Shown here piece by piece: positions 9,888 to 18,033 of a stretch of DNA of 64,000 bases. Numbering within the stretch: position 1 is the first letter of the stretch; every line of letters begins with the position of its first letter. A model generated the notes under the pieces. The model did not search any database and was not told the DNA's origin. It worked only from the letters and a program-made list of their open reading frames with translations. The stretch spans positions 8,818,501 to 8,882,500 of the forward strand of contig NZ_CP012673.1 in the NCBI RefSeq assembly GCF_002950945.1, written 5' to 3'. A program made the translations under genes and the position numbers. This DNA comes from Sorangium cellulosum (GTDB lineage: Bacteria > Myxococcota_A > Polyangia > Polyangiales > Polyangiaceae).

Positions 9888-10004
9888 GACGTGGGCGAGG
9901 AGCTCCCGCGCGTCGCTGATGACCGCAGCGAGGCTGACCCAGCGGTCCAGCTCGGAGAGGTCGGTGCTCGCGAGAAGGCGCTCCCGCGCCGCCGCGGGCC
10001 GAGC
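9888..10004 (-). pseudogene. C-terminal fragment of Rpn-family nuclease/transposase
   Basis: The minus strand encodes 39 residues (ARPAAARERLLASTD, then LSELDRWVSLAAVISDAREL) with the typical C terminus of Rpn (recombination-promoting nuclease, PDDEXK transposase-like) proteins, in which a RERI/LLAxxDLxxLDRW motif precedes an Ala-rich helix. The nuclease domain is missing. A second similar fragment is at 18034-18114. Family assignment rests on pattern memory only. Confidence 0.45.
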
Positions 10005-10140
10005 AGATCTCCAGCCCGCGGGTCGTAAGTGGATAGCCTGGCAGGCTCACGGGGACATATCTACCGTGCAAGGCGCCCTAATTCGCATGCCGCTCCCGCT
10101 CCTACACGTGCGCTTCATATAAGCGAACGGGGGACAGGCC

Positions 10141-10599
10141 ATGCTCAAAGCCGCGCTCATAACGTCCATGTTGTTATTTACCCTTCGACATGAAGCACTC
10201 GCAGCAGAAGATCCGGAACCCGAACGTACATCACAAGGACGATGCGACAACGCAGTAAACGATGGGGCGGACGTGTGGCAACTCATGTGCGGCGCTTTGG
10301 TAGCGCGTCCCAAGACGAAACGACAATGCTATGCTGAGCACAATGAAGGTCGCGCAAGGGCTGTGGCCGCCTGCCGATTTGTCACTTGCGAAAACGCCTG
10401 CAGAACGCTCGATGAACGATGGGATCTGTATTGCTCGGAGAGAATTCCACGCAAGCACCGGAAAGTGTGCGACAGAGCACGCACGTTCGGCAACGGCAGG
10501 TGTCTTGCAGTGTGCAGAGGACGGACGCTTGACGATGCAGAGGACGGTGGCACCATCGGCGCATGCAGCTCCCCATCGCAGAGCGAGAGCTCACGCTGA
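10141..10599 (+). CDS. Small secreted Cys-rich hypothetical protein
   Basis: A 152-residue protein with a clear Sec signal peptide (MLKAALITSMLLFTLRHEALA) and about ten cysteines in the mature part, such as CRFVTCENACRTL and CLAVC, which suggests disulfide bonding outside the cytoplasm. No family recognised. Base composition is less GC-rich than the surrounding core genes, and it lies between transposase debris and a truncated tRNA-like end, so horizontal origin is likely. Its last 37 nt overlap the next gene. A similar style of small exported Cys-rich protein is encoded at 26682-27083, but I see no convincing sequence similarity. Confidence 0.55.
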   Translation: MLKAALITSMLLFTLRHEALAAEDPEPERTSQGRCDNAVNDGADVWQLMCGALVARPKTKRQCYAEHNEGRARAVAACRFVTCENACRTLDERWDLYCSERIPRKHRKVCDRARTFGNGRCLAVCRGRTLDDAEDGGTIGACSSPSQSESSR

Positions 10600-10925
10600 A
10601 GCGGCCGGACGGTACCGAAGAAGCGATCTGTGTTCTGCTGTGGAAGCCGGAATTTAGGCATGAGCGCGGCTGGGAAGTTGATTTTGAAATTCGAGGACCA
10701 GGTAGCGAGGTCACACGCTCTCATGGGTCAGGGCTAGACGCGTTCCAAGCTCTGCACGGCGCGCTACACATGATACCGATCCTGATGGACGGCCTCGGCA
10801 CATTGGGTCAGGTGAGCGCCCACGGGGACGACTGGCACTGGTTTCCGGCTATTCCGGTACTGACGAAGCCGACGCCAGGTAAGCCGCGCTCGAAGCCGAC
10901 GCCAGGTAAGCCGCGTTCCAAGTAG
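10563..10925 (+). CDS. DUF6968-like protein of unknown function
   Basis: A 120-residue protein starting MQLPIAERELTLKRPDG. The pattern (IAER near the start, GWEVDFEIRGPG in the middle, DAFQALHGALHMI as a helix) fits a small family of unknown function common in myxobacterial genomes, which I believe is DUF6968; the number should be confirmed by search. The C terminus ends in two copies of KPTPGKPRS followed by K. It overlaps the upstream gene by 37 nt, so translation may be coupled. A truncated relative lies at 8838-9020. Confidence 0.65.
   Translation: MQLPIAERELTLKRPDGTEEAICVLLWKPEFRHERGWEVDFEIRGPGSEVTRSHGSGLDAFQALHGALHMIPILMDGLGTLGQVSAHGDDWHWFPAIPVLTKPTPGKPRSKPTPGKPRSK
10866..10919 (+). 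repeat. 27-bp tandem duplication at gene 3' end
   Basis: Two adjacent 27-nt units differing at two positions encode KPTPGKPRS twice at the C terminus of the DUF6968-like protein. It probably arose by replication slippage. Confidence 0.85.
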
Positions 10926-11078
10926 TGGTACGTGAGGGGCCTCGATGCAGCGCCGACCCCGGGTCGGGATGTCGATCACGGGCCGGCGAACTCGACCTCG
11001 TTGCTGGTACCTGCCGAACGATGCGTCTCGAGCGGATTTCTACCTCTTCTCCCTCCCCTGTTACCGGCAGCTTCCCGG

Positions 11079-11117
11079 GTTCGCCACGCCGTGTGACCTG
11101 CGTGTGCCCACGGGGCT
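11079..11117. repeat. Dispersed direct repeat, copy B
   Basis: Second copy of the block at 9823-9875: 22 identical nt, one mismatch, then GTGTGCCC and ACGGGGCTCC. It lies 120 bp before the tRNA-like 3' end. Confidence 0.7.
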
Positions 11118-11238
11118 CCACGAGAGGGCACTCGGGTATACGAGAGGAATCGAGCCCTCGATGGCCTCTGACACCGCTCCGACTCGTCCGACGCGGCGTC
11201 TGCCGTATCTCTCGCGCATTCGCCCCGCAGATTCGTCT

Positions 11239-11265
11239 CCGGGTTCGATTCCCGGCGCCTCCACC
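11239..11265 (+). other. Truncated tRNA/tmRNA 3' end, candidate att site
   Basis: CCGGG-TTCGATT-CCCGG forms a perfect T-arm with a standard 7-nt loop (11239-11255). It is followed by CGCCTCC and A, exactly the layout of an acceptor 3' strand plus discriminator base, then CCC instead of CCA. The matching 5' acceptor strand (GGAGGCG) and the rest of a cloverleaf or tmRNA body are not found upstream. Such orphan 3' ends are typical attachment-site copies left by integrative elements that insert into tRNA or tmRNA genes. Confidence 0.6.
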
Positions 11266-11476
11266 CCAGGATCGCGGCGGTCACGACGCTCTGGAGCAGC
11301 AGGGCAGCGGGCAGCCCCTGAGCAAGCGCTTTCATGGGCATGGATCCACGGGAGCCCGCGGGATCTTACGGCGCCGCGCCGCCCGCGCCGGCGGACACGG
11401 TGGCGGAGCGGCCAGCGTCGCGCGGGTGCCTCGGAGGTGACGCAGCGGCGGGGGTGATGTAGCTGCAACGATCGCT

Positions 11477-12625
11477 GTGCGGCGCTGTGGACCTGGCCTT
11501 GGCCTGCTGATCGCGGGCGCCCTCGCGGGCGCGTGCGCGGCCGCGCCGGACGCGCCCGCGCGGCCGAGAGGCGAGCTCGAGGCGCCGGCTGGCAGCGCGC
11601 TGCCTGGGGCCGCGGAGGCGGCGCGCGTGCCCATGCCGAGGCCGGCGCGGGCGCGGCTCGGGGCAGCGGCGATCGCGAACCAGGCCTGCGAGGGGTGCCA
11701 CGAGGAGGTGGCGAGGGAGTGGCGCGCGTCGCTCCACCACCGGGCGAACACCGAGCCGGCCTACCGGCGGGCGTTCGCGATCGAGCCGATGCCGTTCTGC
11801 CGGGCTTGCCACGCGCCCGAGGCGAGGTCGGAGGAGCCAGAGCCGGCGGCGCTCGGGGCGCTCGGGGTGGGGTGCGTGACGTGCCACGTGACGAGCGACC
11901 GCGAGGGCGAGCTCGCGGGGCAGGCGGTGGCGCCGGTGCTCGCAGCGCCGTGGGCGGGGGGCGGGGCGCCGCCGGCGGCGCCGCACGCGGTGATCCGGGA
12001 CGCGCGGTTCGGGGGCGCGGACGCGTGCGCGGCGTGCCACGAGTTCGCGTTCCCCACGGCGCGAGGGCGGTCGGCCGCGGAGCTGATGCAGTCGACCCTC
12101 ACCGAGCACCGCGCGTCGCCGGCCGCGAATCAGCCCTGCGCGGCGTGCCACATGCCGCACGGGCCGGGGGGGCGGCGCAGCCACGGGTTCGCGGGATCGC
12201 GGGACGAGGCGCTCGTACGGAGCGCCGTGGCGGTGACGGCGCGGCGGCTCTCGGCGACGCGCGTGGCGGTGACGCTCGCGCCCGCGAACGCGGGGCACGC
12301 GTTCCCGACGGGAGATCTGTTCCGCAGGATCGAGGTGTCGGCAGAGGCGCTCGGGCCCGACGAGCTGGTGCTGGGGCAGGAGGAGCGCTACCTGACGCGG
12401 CACTTCGTGCTGCGGCCCGGGTCGATCGGGCGGAAGCTCGTGGCCGACGATCGGGTGCACGCGGAGCCCGTGACGGTGGAGCTCGACGTCGGGGCCGCCG
12501 GCGAGGGGCGGACGATCGCGTGGCGGGTGGCCTACCAGCGGGTGGCACACCCGAACGGGGTGGACCTGCGCGACGCGGAGATCGAGGGCGAGATCCGCGT
12601 GGCGTCGGGGAGGCTCGCGCCGTGA
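11477..12625 (+). CDS. Five-heme c-type cytochrome lipoprotein
   Basis: A 382-residue exported protein starting at GTG, with a signal segment and a lipobox-like AGACA. It has five CxxCH heme-attachment motifs (CEGCH, CRACH, CVTCH, CAACH, CAACH) within about residues 70-230. The heme-binding half is followed by a beta-rich C-terminal domain (VRSAVAVTARRLSATRVAVTLAPANAGHAFPTGD). The layout is like multiheme cytochromes of the cytochrome c554/NrfA-like superfamily, used for periplasmic electron transfer. It is followed, 149 bp downstream on the same strand, by another lipoprotein gene. The redox partner is unknown. Confidence 0.85.
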   Translation: MRRCGPGLGLLIAGALAGACAAAPDAPARPRGELEAPAGSALPGAAEAARVPMPRPARARLGAAAIANQACEGCHEEVAREWRASLHHRANTEPAYRRAFAIEPMPFCRACHAPEARSEEPEPAALGALGVGCVTCHVTSDREGELAGQAVAPVLAAPWAGGGAPPAAPHAVIRDARFGGADACAACHEFAFPTARGRSAAELMQSTLTEHRASPAANQPCAACHMPHGPGGRRSHGFAGSRDEALVRSAVAVTARRLSATRVAVTLAPANAGHAFPTGDLFRRIEVSAEALGPDELVLGQEERYLTRHFVLRPGSIGRKLVADDRVHAEPVTVELDVGAAGEGRTIAWRVAYQRVAHPNGVDLRDAEIEGEIRVASGRLAP

Positions 12626-12774
12626 GCGGACGAGGGATCGGCGTGAGGGGGAGCAGGCCGGCGTGGCGAACAGCCCGGGGTGGTGAGCGGCGACGTCGTC
12701 AGCGGGTCGAGGATGGAGAGCGTGGGAGCGCGGCGCGGCAGTCCGGCGCAGCCGCGCCTGGAGGAGGAGGAGCG

Positions 12775-14397
12775 ATGATCGGGCGAAGGGCGCGGTGGGG
12801 GCTGGGCGGGCTCGTGATGGCGATGGCAGGGTGCGGACCGGCGCCGGCGCCGCAGGCGGCGGACGGGCCGCGCCCCGAGGCCGCAGCACAGGGGCCGGGC
12901 GCGTCGGGTACGGCAGGCGCGGCAGGCGGCGCACCGAGCGCCGTGGGCGCGACGGGCACGGCGGGCGCGGTGAAGGCGGACGAGGCGACGAAGCCGGCGC
13001 CGCCGCCGAAGTCGGCGTTCACGCCGGTGGCGCAGGTCCCGGCGGAGATCGATCTGCGGCTGCACCCGGTGGAGGGGGCGCTGCTCGTGTCGACCAACAG
13101 CCTGATGACGCTCGAGGCGGAGCAGATGGGCTCCGCCGTCGGCGTGCTGAAGGAGGGGAAGATCGAGTTCCCGAAGCGGCTGCACCTGCCGGGGTGGGGG
13201 GTGGCCGTGATCGGCGTCCACGGGCGTTATCCCGACCAGCTCGACCTGATCGCGACGGGCACCACGGGCCGCACGGGCGTCGCCCAGCACCACGTGCTCG
13301 GGGCGCAGGGCTGGGTGCAGCGGGGGAGCGATCCGGGGCTGTGGTTCACCGGGGTGGCGAGGATGGGCAGCTCGCTCGTAGGGCTGGCGGGGCCGACGAT
13401 GATCGGGGTCCCGAGGTTCATCACGCTGCGCGGGCCCAGGGTGGGCCTGACCATCACGCCGGCGCCTAAGAACCGGCCGTGCCGCGGGTGGGAAGCGCCG
13501 CTGCCTTACCCGGAGGCCGAGGTCCGCCCGCAGGCATTCGGGGCGACGCGCGACGGGACCGCGCTGAGCTACGGGCACGACTGCAGCGCGGAGAGCGCCC
13601 TGGAGGTATGGAAGCCGGGCGGGAAGCGCGCGACCATCCTGCCCGTCCCGGCGCTGTCCGAGGGGCAGATCCCGGAGGATGCGCGCACGCTGATCCTGCC
13701 GGGCCCCGGCGAGGGCGAGGCGTGGATCGTCGACGGGGTCGTGCTCCGCTACCAGGGCGGGGAGCCGAAGAAGATCGACCCGCCGGCGAAGGGCGCGGGC
13801 GTGCTCACGGCGTCGGCAGCGCCGGACGGGACGCTGTGGGCGATCGCGGACGGGGCGCTGTTCGCGCGCAAGGGCGAGGCCTGGGAGCAGGCGCCGCTGC
13901 CCGACGGGGTGAAGGCCGAGGACGTGGCCGTGGGGAGCGACGGGGCGGTGTGGGTGGCGGCCGGCGGGGCGATCCTGAAGCACGGCGGCGCCAGCGAGGC
14001 CGCGGGCGCGGCGCCGGGGACCATCCAGCTCCAGAAGGGGCCGCCGCCGAAGCCCAAGACGAACCGGCCCTTCCCCAAGCCCGGCGGGCCGGAGTGCCCG
14101 CAGAACCTCGTGGTGCTCTACACGTTCAGCAAGACGGCGCCGGACGACTACGACTTCCCGCTGACGCGCAAGGCGCTCAAAGGACACACGGAGTTCTCGC
14201 CAGCGCGCTTCGTGGTGACGCGCGACATGGGGCAGCGCTTCTTCGCCGCGTTCGTGCCGAGCTGGGCTCTCGCGAAGACGCTGCAGGAGCGGATCAAGAC
14301 CGATGTGCAGGGCTCGACGCCGCAGATCGTATGCGCCGAGCCGGAGGTGGTGCGGGAGCTGAAGCTGGATCTGAAGACGGGAGAGGTCGCGAAGTGA
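12775..14397 (+). CDS. Hypothetical lipoprotein with beta-propeller-like repeats
   Basis: A 540-residue lipoprotein starting at the ATG at 12775, 5 nt after a GGAGGAGGAG ribosome-binding site. The N terminus is a signal peptide with lipobox MAGCG, then an Ala/Gly/Pro-rich spacer. The central part has repeated short strands with motifs such as APDGTLWAIADGALF and GSDGAVWVAAGGAIL, which resemble blades of a beta-propeller of the two-component-regulator propeller style. The C-terminal 120 residues (LVVLYTFSKTAPDDYDFPLTRKAL) form a separate domain I do not recognise. It may be co-transcribed with the cytochrome upstream. Confidence 0.7.
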   Translation: MIGRRARWGLGGLVMAMAGCGPAPAPQAADGPRPEAAAQGPGASGTAGAAGGAPSAVGATGTAGAVKADEATKPAPPPKSAFTPVAQVPAEIDLRLHPVEGALLVSTNSLMTLEAEQMGSAVGVLKEGKIEFPKRLHLPGWGVAVIGVHGRYPDQLDLIATGTTGRTGVAQHHVLGAQGWVQRGSDPGLWFTGVARMGSSLVGLAGPTMIGVPRFITLRGPRVGLTITPAPKNRPCRGWEAPLPYPEAEVRPQAFGATRDGTALSYGHDCSAESALEVWKPGGKRATILPVPALSEGQIPEDARTLILPGPGEGEAWIVDGVVLRYQGGEPKKIDPPAKGAGVLTASAAPDGTLWAIADGALFARKGEAWEQAPLPDGVKAEDVAVGSDGAVWVAAGGAILKHGGASEAAGAAPGTIQLQKGPPPKPKTNRPFPKPGGPECPQNLVVLYTFSKTAPDDYDFPLTRKALKGHTEFSPARFVVTRDMGQRFFAAFVPSWALAKTLQERIKTDVQGSTPQIVCAEPEVVRELKLDLKTGEVAK

Positions 14398-14430
14398 GAC
14401 GGGGCGGCGGTGGCTGCCGCGGCCGAGCGC

Positions 14431-15759
14431 CTAGGCGCCCGGCGCCGGCCGCGCGGCGGGGGCGCGGCTCGCGGCGGGAGGGCGCGCGCGCAGCCAGAAG
14501 TACCCCGCCGACACGGCGAACAGCGCGCCGCAGACGAGCGCGGCCGCGTAGCTGAAGCCGAGGAAGAACTCGAGCCACGAGAGCTTCGCCTGACCGAAGC
14601 TCTTGTAGAGCAGGAGCGCCACGCTCCCGAGGTAGCCGAAGGCGTCGGCCGCGGTGATCAGGAAGCCCGCGGTCGCCACCGAGCCGAGCGCCGCGATGAG
14701 CCGGTCGAAGAGCACGCAGTTGTACGGGACGTAGCCCACGTAGAGCCCGAGGCCGACGCTGATCATCCAGCCGACCGGGCCGATGACGCCGGCCTGGTAG
14801 AGCGCGGTGCTCACCCCGGCGAGCGCGGCCCCCGCGAACATGATCCCGTGGACTGCGAGCAGCGCCGCGCGGTTGTCCCGGATCCCCATCATCAGCGCCA
14901 CGGAGAGGAGCGCGCCGAAGGCGACGGGGATCTCGGCCGTGGTCAGGATCGACGGCTGGTCGGCGTAGCCCACGGCGTCCCAGATCTCGCGGGCGAAGTT
15001 GTCGCGGAAGTCGCGGTAGGCGGTGAGCACGACGTACCCCACGGTCAGCGTCGCGAGCCCGCCCGCGTTCGCCAGGAAGAACGCGCGGCGCGCGGCGCGA
15101 TCCATCGGCGCGCGCCGGGTCTGGAGCGCCTCGTCGGCCGCGGACGGCGGCGGGATCTGCGCGAGCATCCACACCGAGAGGAGCAGCGGCGGGAAGAACA
15201 GCGCGCCGGTCGCGGCGGGCATCCACGCCTCCGGCACGCCCCAGCCGAGCGTGAGCTTTCCGACGGTCTTCACGAAGCCGCTGGCGACGATGAAGCTCGC
15301 GCACAGCCCGGCGCCGAGCAGGTCGCTCACGCGGCGCCCCTCGAGGAAGCCGAAGACGAGGCCCCAGACCATGCCGAGCGGCAGGCCGTTCAGCACCAGG
15401 AACACCGCGGAATACGGGGCCGGCGCGAGCGCGAACAGGACGAGCGCGGCCTCGCTCACCCCGATGCACGCGAGGATCGCGAAGGCGCGCCGCTCGGGCC
15501 GCATCTCGGAGACGACCTTGATGCCGAGGAACTTCGAGGCGCAGTACCCGATCACCTGGGCGATGAGGAAGAAGCTCTTGAGATCGAGCGGCGGGAGCAG
15601 CGGCAGCGCGATCGCCCCCTTGAAGGTGCCGACCGCGAGCGGCTTGCGGAACGCGTACATGCAGAAGTAGGTCGCGAACGCGGCGACGACGGCGAAGGCC
15701 ATGAACACCGGCGCGGGCGCCCGCTCCAGCCATCTCGTCACGCTTCTCTGGGCCGCCAT
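14431..15759 (-). CDS. MFS-like transporter, DUF5690 family
   Basis: A 442-residue integral membrane protein with about 12 hydrophobic segments and an MFS-like pattern. The N-terminal block FATYFCMYAFRKPLAVGTFKG and the central RDFRDNFAREIWDAVGY are typical of the DUF5690 group found in myxobacteria and Bacteroidetes, distantly related to sugar-phosphate permeases. The ATG follows a GGAG sequence. The substrate is unknown. The gene is convergent with the lipoprotein gene (33-nt gap) and divergent from the channel-like gene. Confidence 0.85.
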   Translation of the reverse strand: MAAQRSVTRWLERAPAPVFMAFAVVAAFATYFCMYAFRKPLAVGTFKGAIALPLLPPLDLKSFFLIAQVIGYCASKFLGIKVVSEMRPERRAFAILACIGVSEAALVLFALAPAPYSAVFLVLNGLPLGMVWGLVFGFLEGRRVSDLLGAGLCASFIVASGFVKTVGKLTLGWGVPEAWMPAATGALFFPPLLLSVWMLAQIPPPSAADEALQTRRAPMDRAARRAFFLANAGGLATLTVGYVVLTAYRDFRDNFAREIWDAVGYADQPSILTTAEIPVAFGALLSVALMMGIRDNRAALLAVHGIMFAGAALAGVSTALYQAGVIGPVGWMISVGLGLYVGYVPYNCVLFDRLIAALGSVATAGFLITAADAFGYLGSVALLLYKSFGQAKLSWLEFFLGFSYAAALVCGALFAVSAGYFWLRARPPAASRAPAARPAPGA

Positions 15760-15885
15760 GGGAGCTCCGGGAAAGCGCGAGGGTAACCGCGGGGCGCACC
15801 GCGGGGGCGTGAAATCGGGGCGGCACGCGGCCCGTCCCCCGCGTCTCCCGGGGCTGGTTCCCTTCCGACGGCGCCCGTGCGAGAC

Positions 15886-16437
15886 ATGGGAGGAGGGTCA
15901 TGGCCCGCGCCGGGCGCGGGGGAGGGCGCCTTGGGAGACCGGTCACCGCTCGCCGCGAGCAAGATCATCGACGACGCCGCGTCCCCTGCCCTGGGCCGCG
16001 ACGCCAGGCTGCGCGGCGCCGCCGCCCTGGTCGCGATGGGCCTCGCCGCCGGGGGCGCCGGGGAGCTCTCGTATGACCAGCTGAAGCAGCGCTTCCGCAG
16101 CGCGATGGCGCGCGACTCCATCGACTCGCTCGCGACGTTGATCCTCGGCGGCGGCTACCTCTTCTACCTCGCCGAGCGCGGCGAGAACCCGCGCTGCGCG
16201 ACCGTGCTCGACGCGGTCCTGTTCCTCTCGACGTGCGTCTCGGTCGGCTACGCCCAGGTCCACGCGTGCACCCCGGCGGGCAAGGCGATCGCGTCGTTCG
16301 TGATGGCGTTCGGCCCGGCGCTCGCGGCCTCCGCGCTCGGCGCGCCCGCCGGCATGCCGAGCGGCGCGCAGGACCAGAACCGCGCGATCCTCGAACGCCT
16401 CGACGCGATCCTCGAGGCGCTGCGCGCGCCGCGGTGA
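15886..16437 (+). CDS. Two-helix ion-channel-like membrane protein
   Basis: About 183 residues. A first membrane helix (DSIDSLATLILGGGYLFYLAE) is followed by a pore-loop-like segment and a second helix (TPAGKAIASFVMAFGPALAAS), the layout of two-TM ion channels. The filter position reads TCVSVGYAQ where potassium channels have TxVGYGD, so selectivity is probably altered or lost. The C terminus is a short amphipathic helix (QNRAILERLDAILEALRAP) that could assemble oligomers. The start is uncertain: ATG at 15886 has no ribosome-binding site, whereas a TTG at 15931 follows GGAGGG and would give a 168-residue protein. Confidence 0.65.
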   Translation: MGGGSWPAPGAGEGALGDRSPLAASKIIDDAASPALGRDARLRGAAALVAMGLAAGGAGELSYDQLKQRFRSAMARDSIDSLATLILGGGYLFYLAERGENPRCATVLDAVLFLSTCVSVGYAQVHACTPAGKAIASFVMAFGPALAASALGAPAGMPSGAQDQNRAILERLDAILEALRAPR

Positions 16438-16445
16438 GCGGCGGC

Positions 16446-16462
16446 CCCGGCCGGCGGCCGGG
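16446..16462. terminator. Bidirectional hairpin between convergent genes
   Basis: CCCGGCC-GGC-GGCCGGG forms perfect 7-bp arms in the 33-nt gap between the channel-like gene and the methyltransferase gene. There is no T-tract, so it may act as a pause or Rho-assisted terminator. Confidence 0.4.
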
Positions 16463-16470
16463 CGGGCGCC

Positions 16471-17253
16471 TCAGGGCCGGGTCCCCTCGACGCCCCGGAG
16501 CACCACGTGCTGGCGCTCCGCGGCGCCGCGGCAGAACGCCTGGTAGTCGCGCTCGGCCGCGTCGCTCTCGGCCTCGGTGAGCGCGCCGGCGGCGATCATC
16601 GCCGGGCCGCAGCTGTGGATGACGTGCAGCCAGAGGTCGACGGCGCCGTCGAAGCCGGGGTCGCCGCGGCGAGCGATCTCGTCCTGGTTCGTGACGTGGA
16701 CGTCGCGGAGGCCGCAGGCGTCGAAGCGGGCGGCGAGGGTCTCGCCGAGGGTGTTGTCCATGCCGAGGCCCGCGCGCCACGCGAGGAACGCGGCGTAGAA
16801 CCGGGCCATCGAGGCCGGCGGCTCGGGGCTCCAGCGCAGGCGCTCGTGGCTGTAGTCGAGCACGAGGACCGTGCCGCCCGGCTTCGCGGCGCGCGCCATG
16901 CGCGCGAGCGCCTCGTCGAGCCGCGGCACCCACTGGAGCGTGCGGGCGGCGGTCACCACGTCGAAATGGTCCTCGGCGGTCAGCGTCAGGACGTCGCCGC
17001 ACACGAACGACAGGCCGGGCTGGCCGGCGAAGCGCTCGACGGCGCGCGCGATGTGCTCGGGGTCCCGATCCATGCCGAGCGCCGCGCCGGAGGGCTGCAC
17101 GGCCTCCGCGACGCCGCTCGTGATCGCGCCGGTGCCGCAGCCGATGTCGAGCACCGAGAGGCCGGGGCGGAGGAGCTCGGCGAGGCGGCGGTGGTCGCGG
17201 GACAGGGTGCGGTGGTCGAGGACGGCGGGCGAGGAGCGATGCTGCTGGGGCAT
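16471..17253 (-). CDS. Class I SAM-dependent methyltransferase
   Basis: A 260-residue Rossmann-fold methyltransferase. Motif I is VLDIGCGTG (34-42), the acidic residue after strand 2 is in GMDRD, motif II is FDVVTAARTLQWV and motif III is KPGGTVLVLDYSH, as in the UbiE/small-molecule methyltransferase group. It would transfer methyl from S-adenosylmethionine to an unknown small molecule. A close fit in length to the family supports the ATG start at 17253. The neighbours give no substrate clue. Confidence 0.85.
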   Translation of the reverse strand: MPQQHRSSPAVLDHRTLSRDHRRLAELLRPGLSVLDIGCGTGAITSGVAEAVQPSGAALGMDRDPEHIARAVERFAGQPGLSFVCGDVLTLTAEDHFDVVTAARTLQWVPRLDEALARMARAAKPGGTVLVLDYSHERLRWSPEPPASMARFYAAFLAWRAGLGMDNTLGETLAARFDACGLRDVHVTNQDEIARRGDPGFDGAVDLWLHVIHSCGPAMIAAGALTEAESDAAERDYQAFCRGAAERQHVVLRGVEGTRP

Positions 17254-17455
17254 GGGCGGGGATGCTCGGGAGCGGGCGGGCAGGCGTCAACTGCTCGGGT
17301 GATGGCGGGCTCGGCGTTAGACGCCCGGGGTGGGCCCGCGCGGCGGGGGCGGGCGCTGGCCCATCGGCAAGACTGGGGGCCTGGGAGCTTGCGCTGAGAG
17401 CACCATCCGGCGTGTCTCCCTTCCTGGTCAGGCGATCGCCGTGGTGCCGCCACCT

Positions 17456-17965
17456 GAAGTCCTCCCGGGTGTAGTCGATGACACGATCGGCCCCCAGAGC
17501 TTTTACGAGGTCCACAAAGGCCTGGTCGCCGACCTTGAACCGCGTCACCCCCTTGCCCACCGCCACGATCTCTCCGGCGAGGGTGCTGCCGGGGACGGAG
17601 ATCCTCGGCCTGGTGAGGCCGAGGAAGAACCGCACGATGAAGGGGTCGGCCCTTCGCATGGCGCATTCGGCGAACGAGACGACGGTCACATGGACCCTGA
17701 TCAGCACCTCGTTGTCCTTCGGGACGGGCTTCGGCACCTCCCTCGGCTGGAGGACATCGGGCGGACCATATTTCTCTTGCACGATCGCCTTCATGGGTAA
17801 CCGAAAGGCGACCTCGAGGGAGGGCGAGTAGCGGCCCTGCTCGATGGCGACGATGGTCTGGCGGGTGACGCCGACCTTCTCGGCCAGCGCCGCCTGGGTC
17901 ATCTCGTTCGCCTGGAATCGCAGCGCGCGAATTGTATTGGTGATCTGAGGCTGTCCCTTGCCCAT
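17456..17965 (-). pseudogene. In-frame fusion of HTH regulator and truncated dehydrogenase
   Basis: The frame starts as a small XRE/YgaB-like regulator (residues 1-56, QAALAEKVGVTRQTIVAIEQGRYSPSL). At residue 58 it joins exactly the start methionine of a medium-chain zinc-type alcohol dehydrogenase/quinone reductase (MKAIVQEKYGPPDVLQPREV). That domain runs to VGDQAFV (151), then skips about 80 residues to VKALGADRVIDYTREDF, a late Rossmann-fold segment, and decays. Both the regulator's C terminus and the dehydrogenase's nucleotide-binding core are missing, so the product is unlikely to be a working enzyme, although the HTH part could still bind DNA. The frame then runs open into the methyltransferase gene. 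Confidence 0.7.
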
Positions 17966-18033
17966 CGACTCACCCGATGCGGTAATAGACGAGCTTCGAG
18001 ATCGAGTCCGCAGCGCCCCCCAGCATCAGCGCG

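Larger units (their letters stand above)
9460..10140. other. Mobile-element debris without intact gene
   Basis: The stretch carries no complete gene. It contains an Rpn-type C-terminal fragment on the minus strand (9888-10004) and one copy of a dispersed repeat (9823-9875). The rest, including about 9570-9820, has low-quality frames on both strands and nothing recognisable. Confidence 0.5.
10926..11476. other. Intergenic debris with tRNA-like 3' end
   Basis: The 551 bp contain no supportable gene. They hold the second copy of the dispersed repeat (11079-11117) and a tRNA- or tmRNA-like 3' terminus (11239-11265). Minus-strand translations of this region give the GWRRRESNPE-type peptide commonly produced by reading antisense through tRNA 3' ends, which is not a protein. 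Confidence 0.5.

Noticed and set aside
11200..11265. Complete tRNA gene
   Set aside because: Only the T-arm and acceptor 3' strand are present; no matching 5' acceptor, D-arm or anticodon arm within a normal distance.
10976..11468. Minus-strand peptides with GWRRRESNPE and EAPGIEPGDE
   Set aside because: These are common artefacts of translating antisense to tRNA or tmRNA 3' ends.
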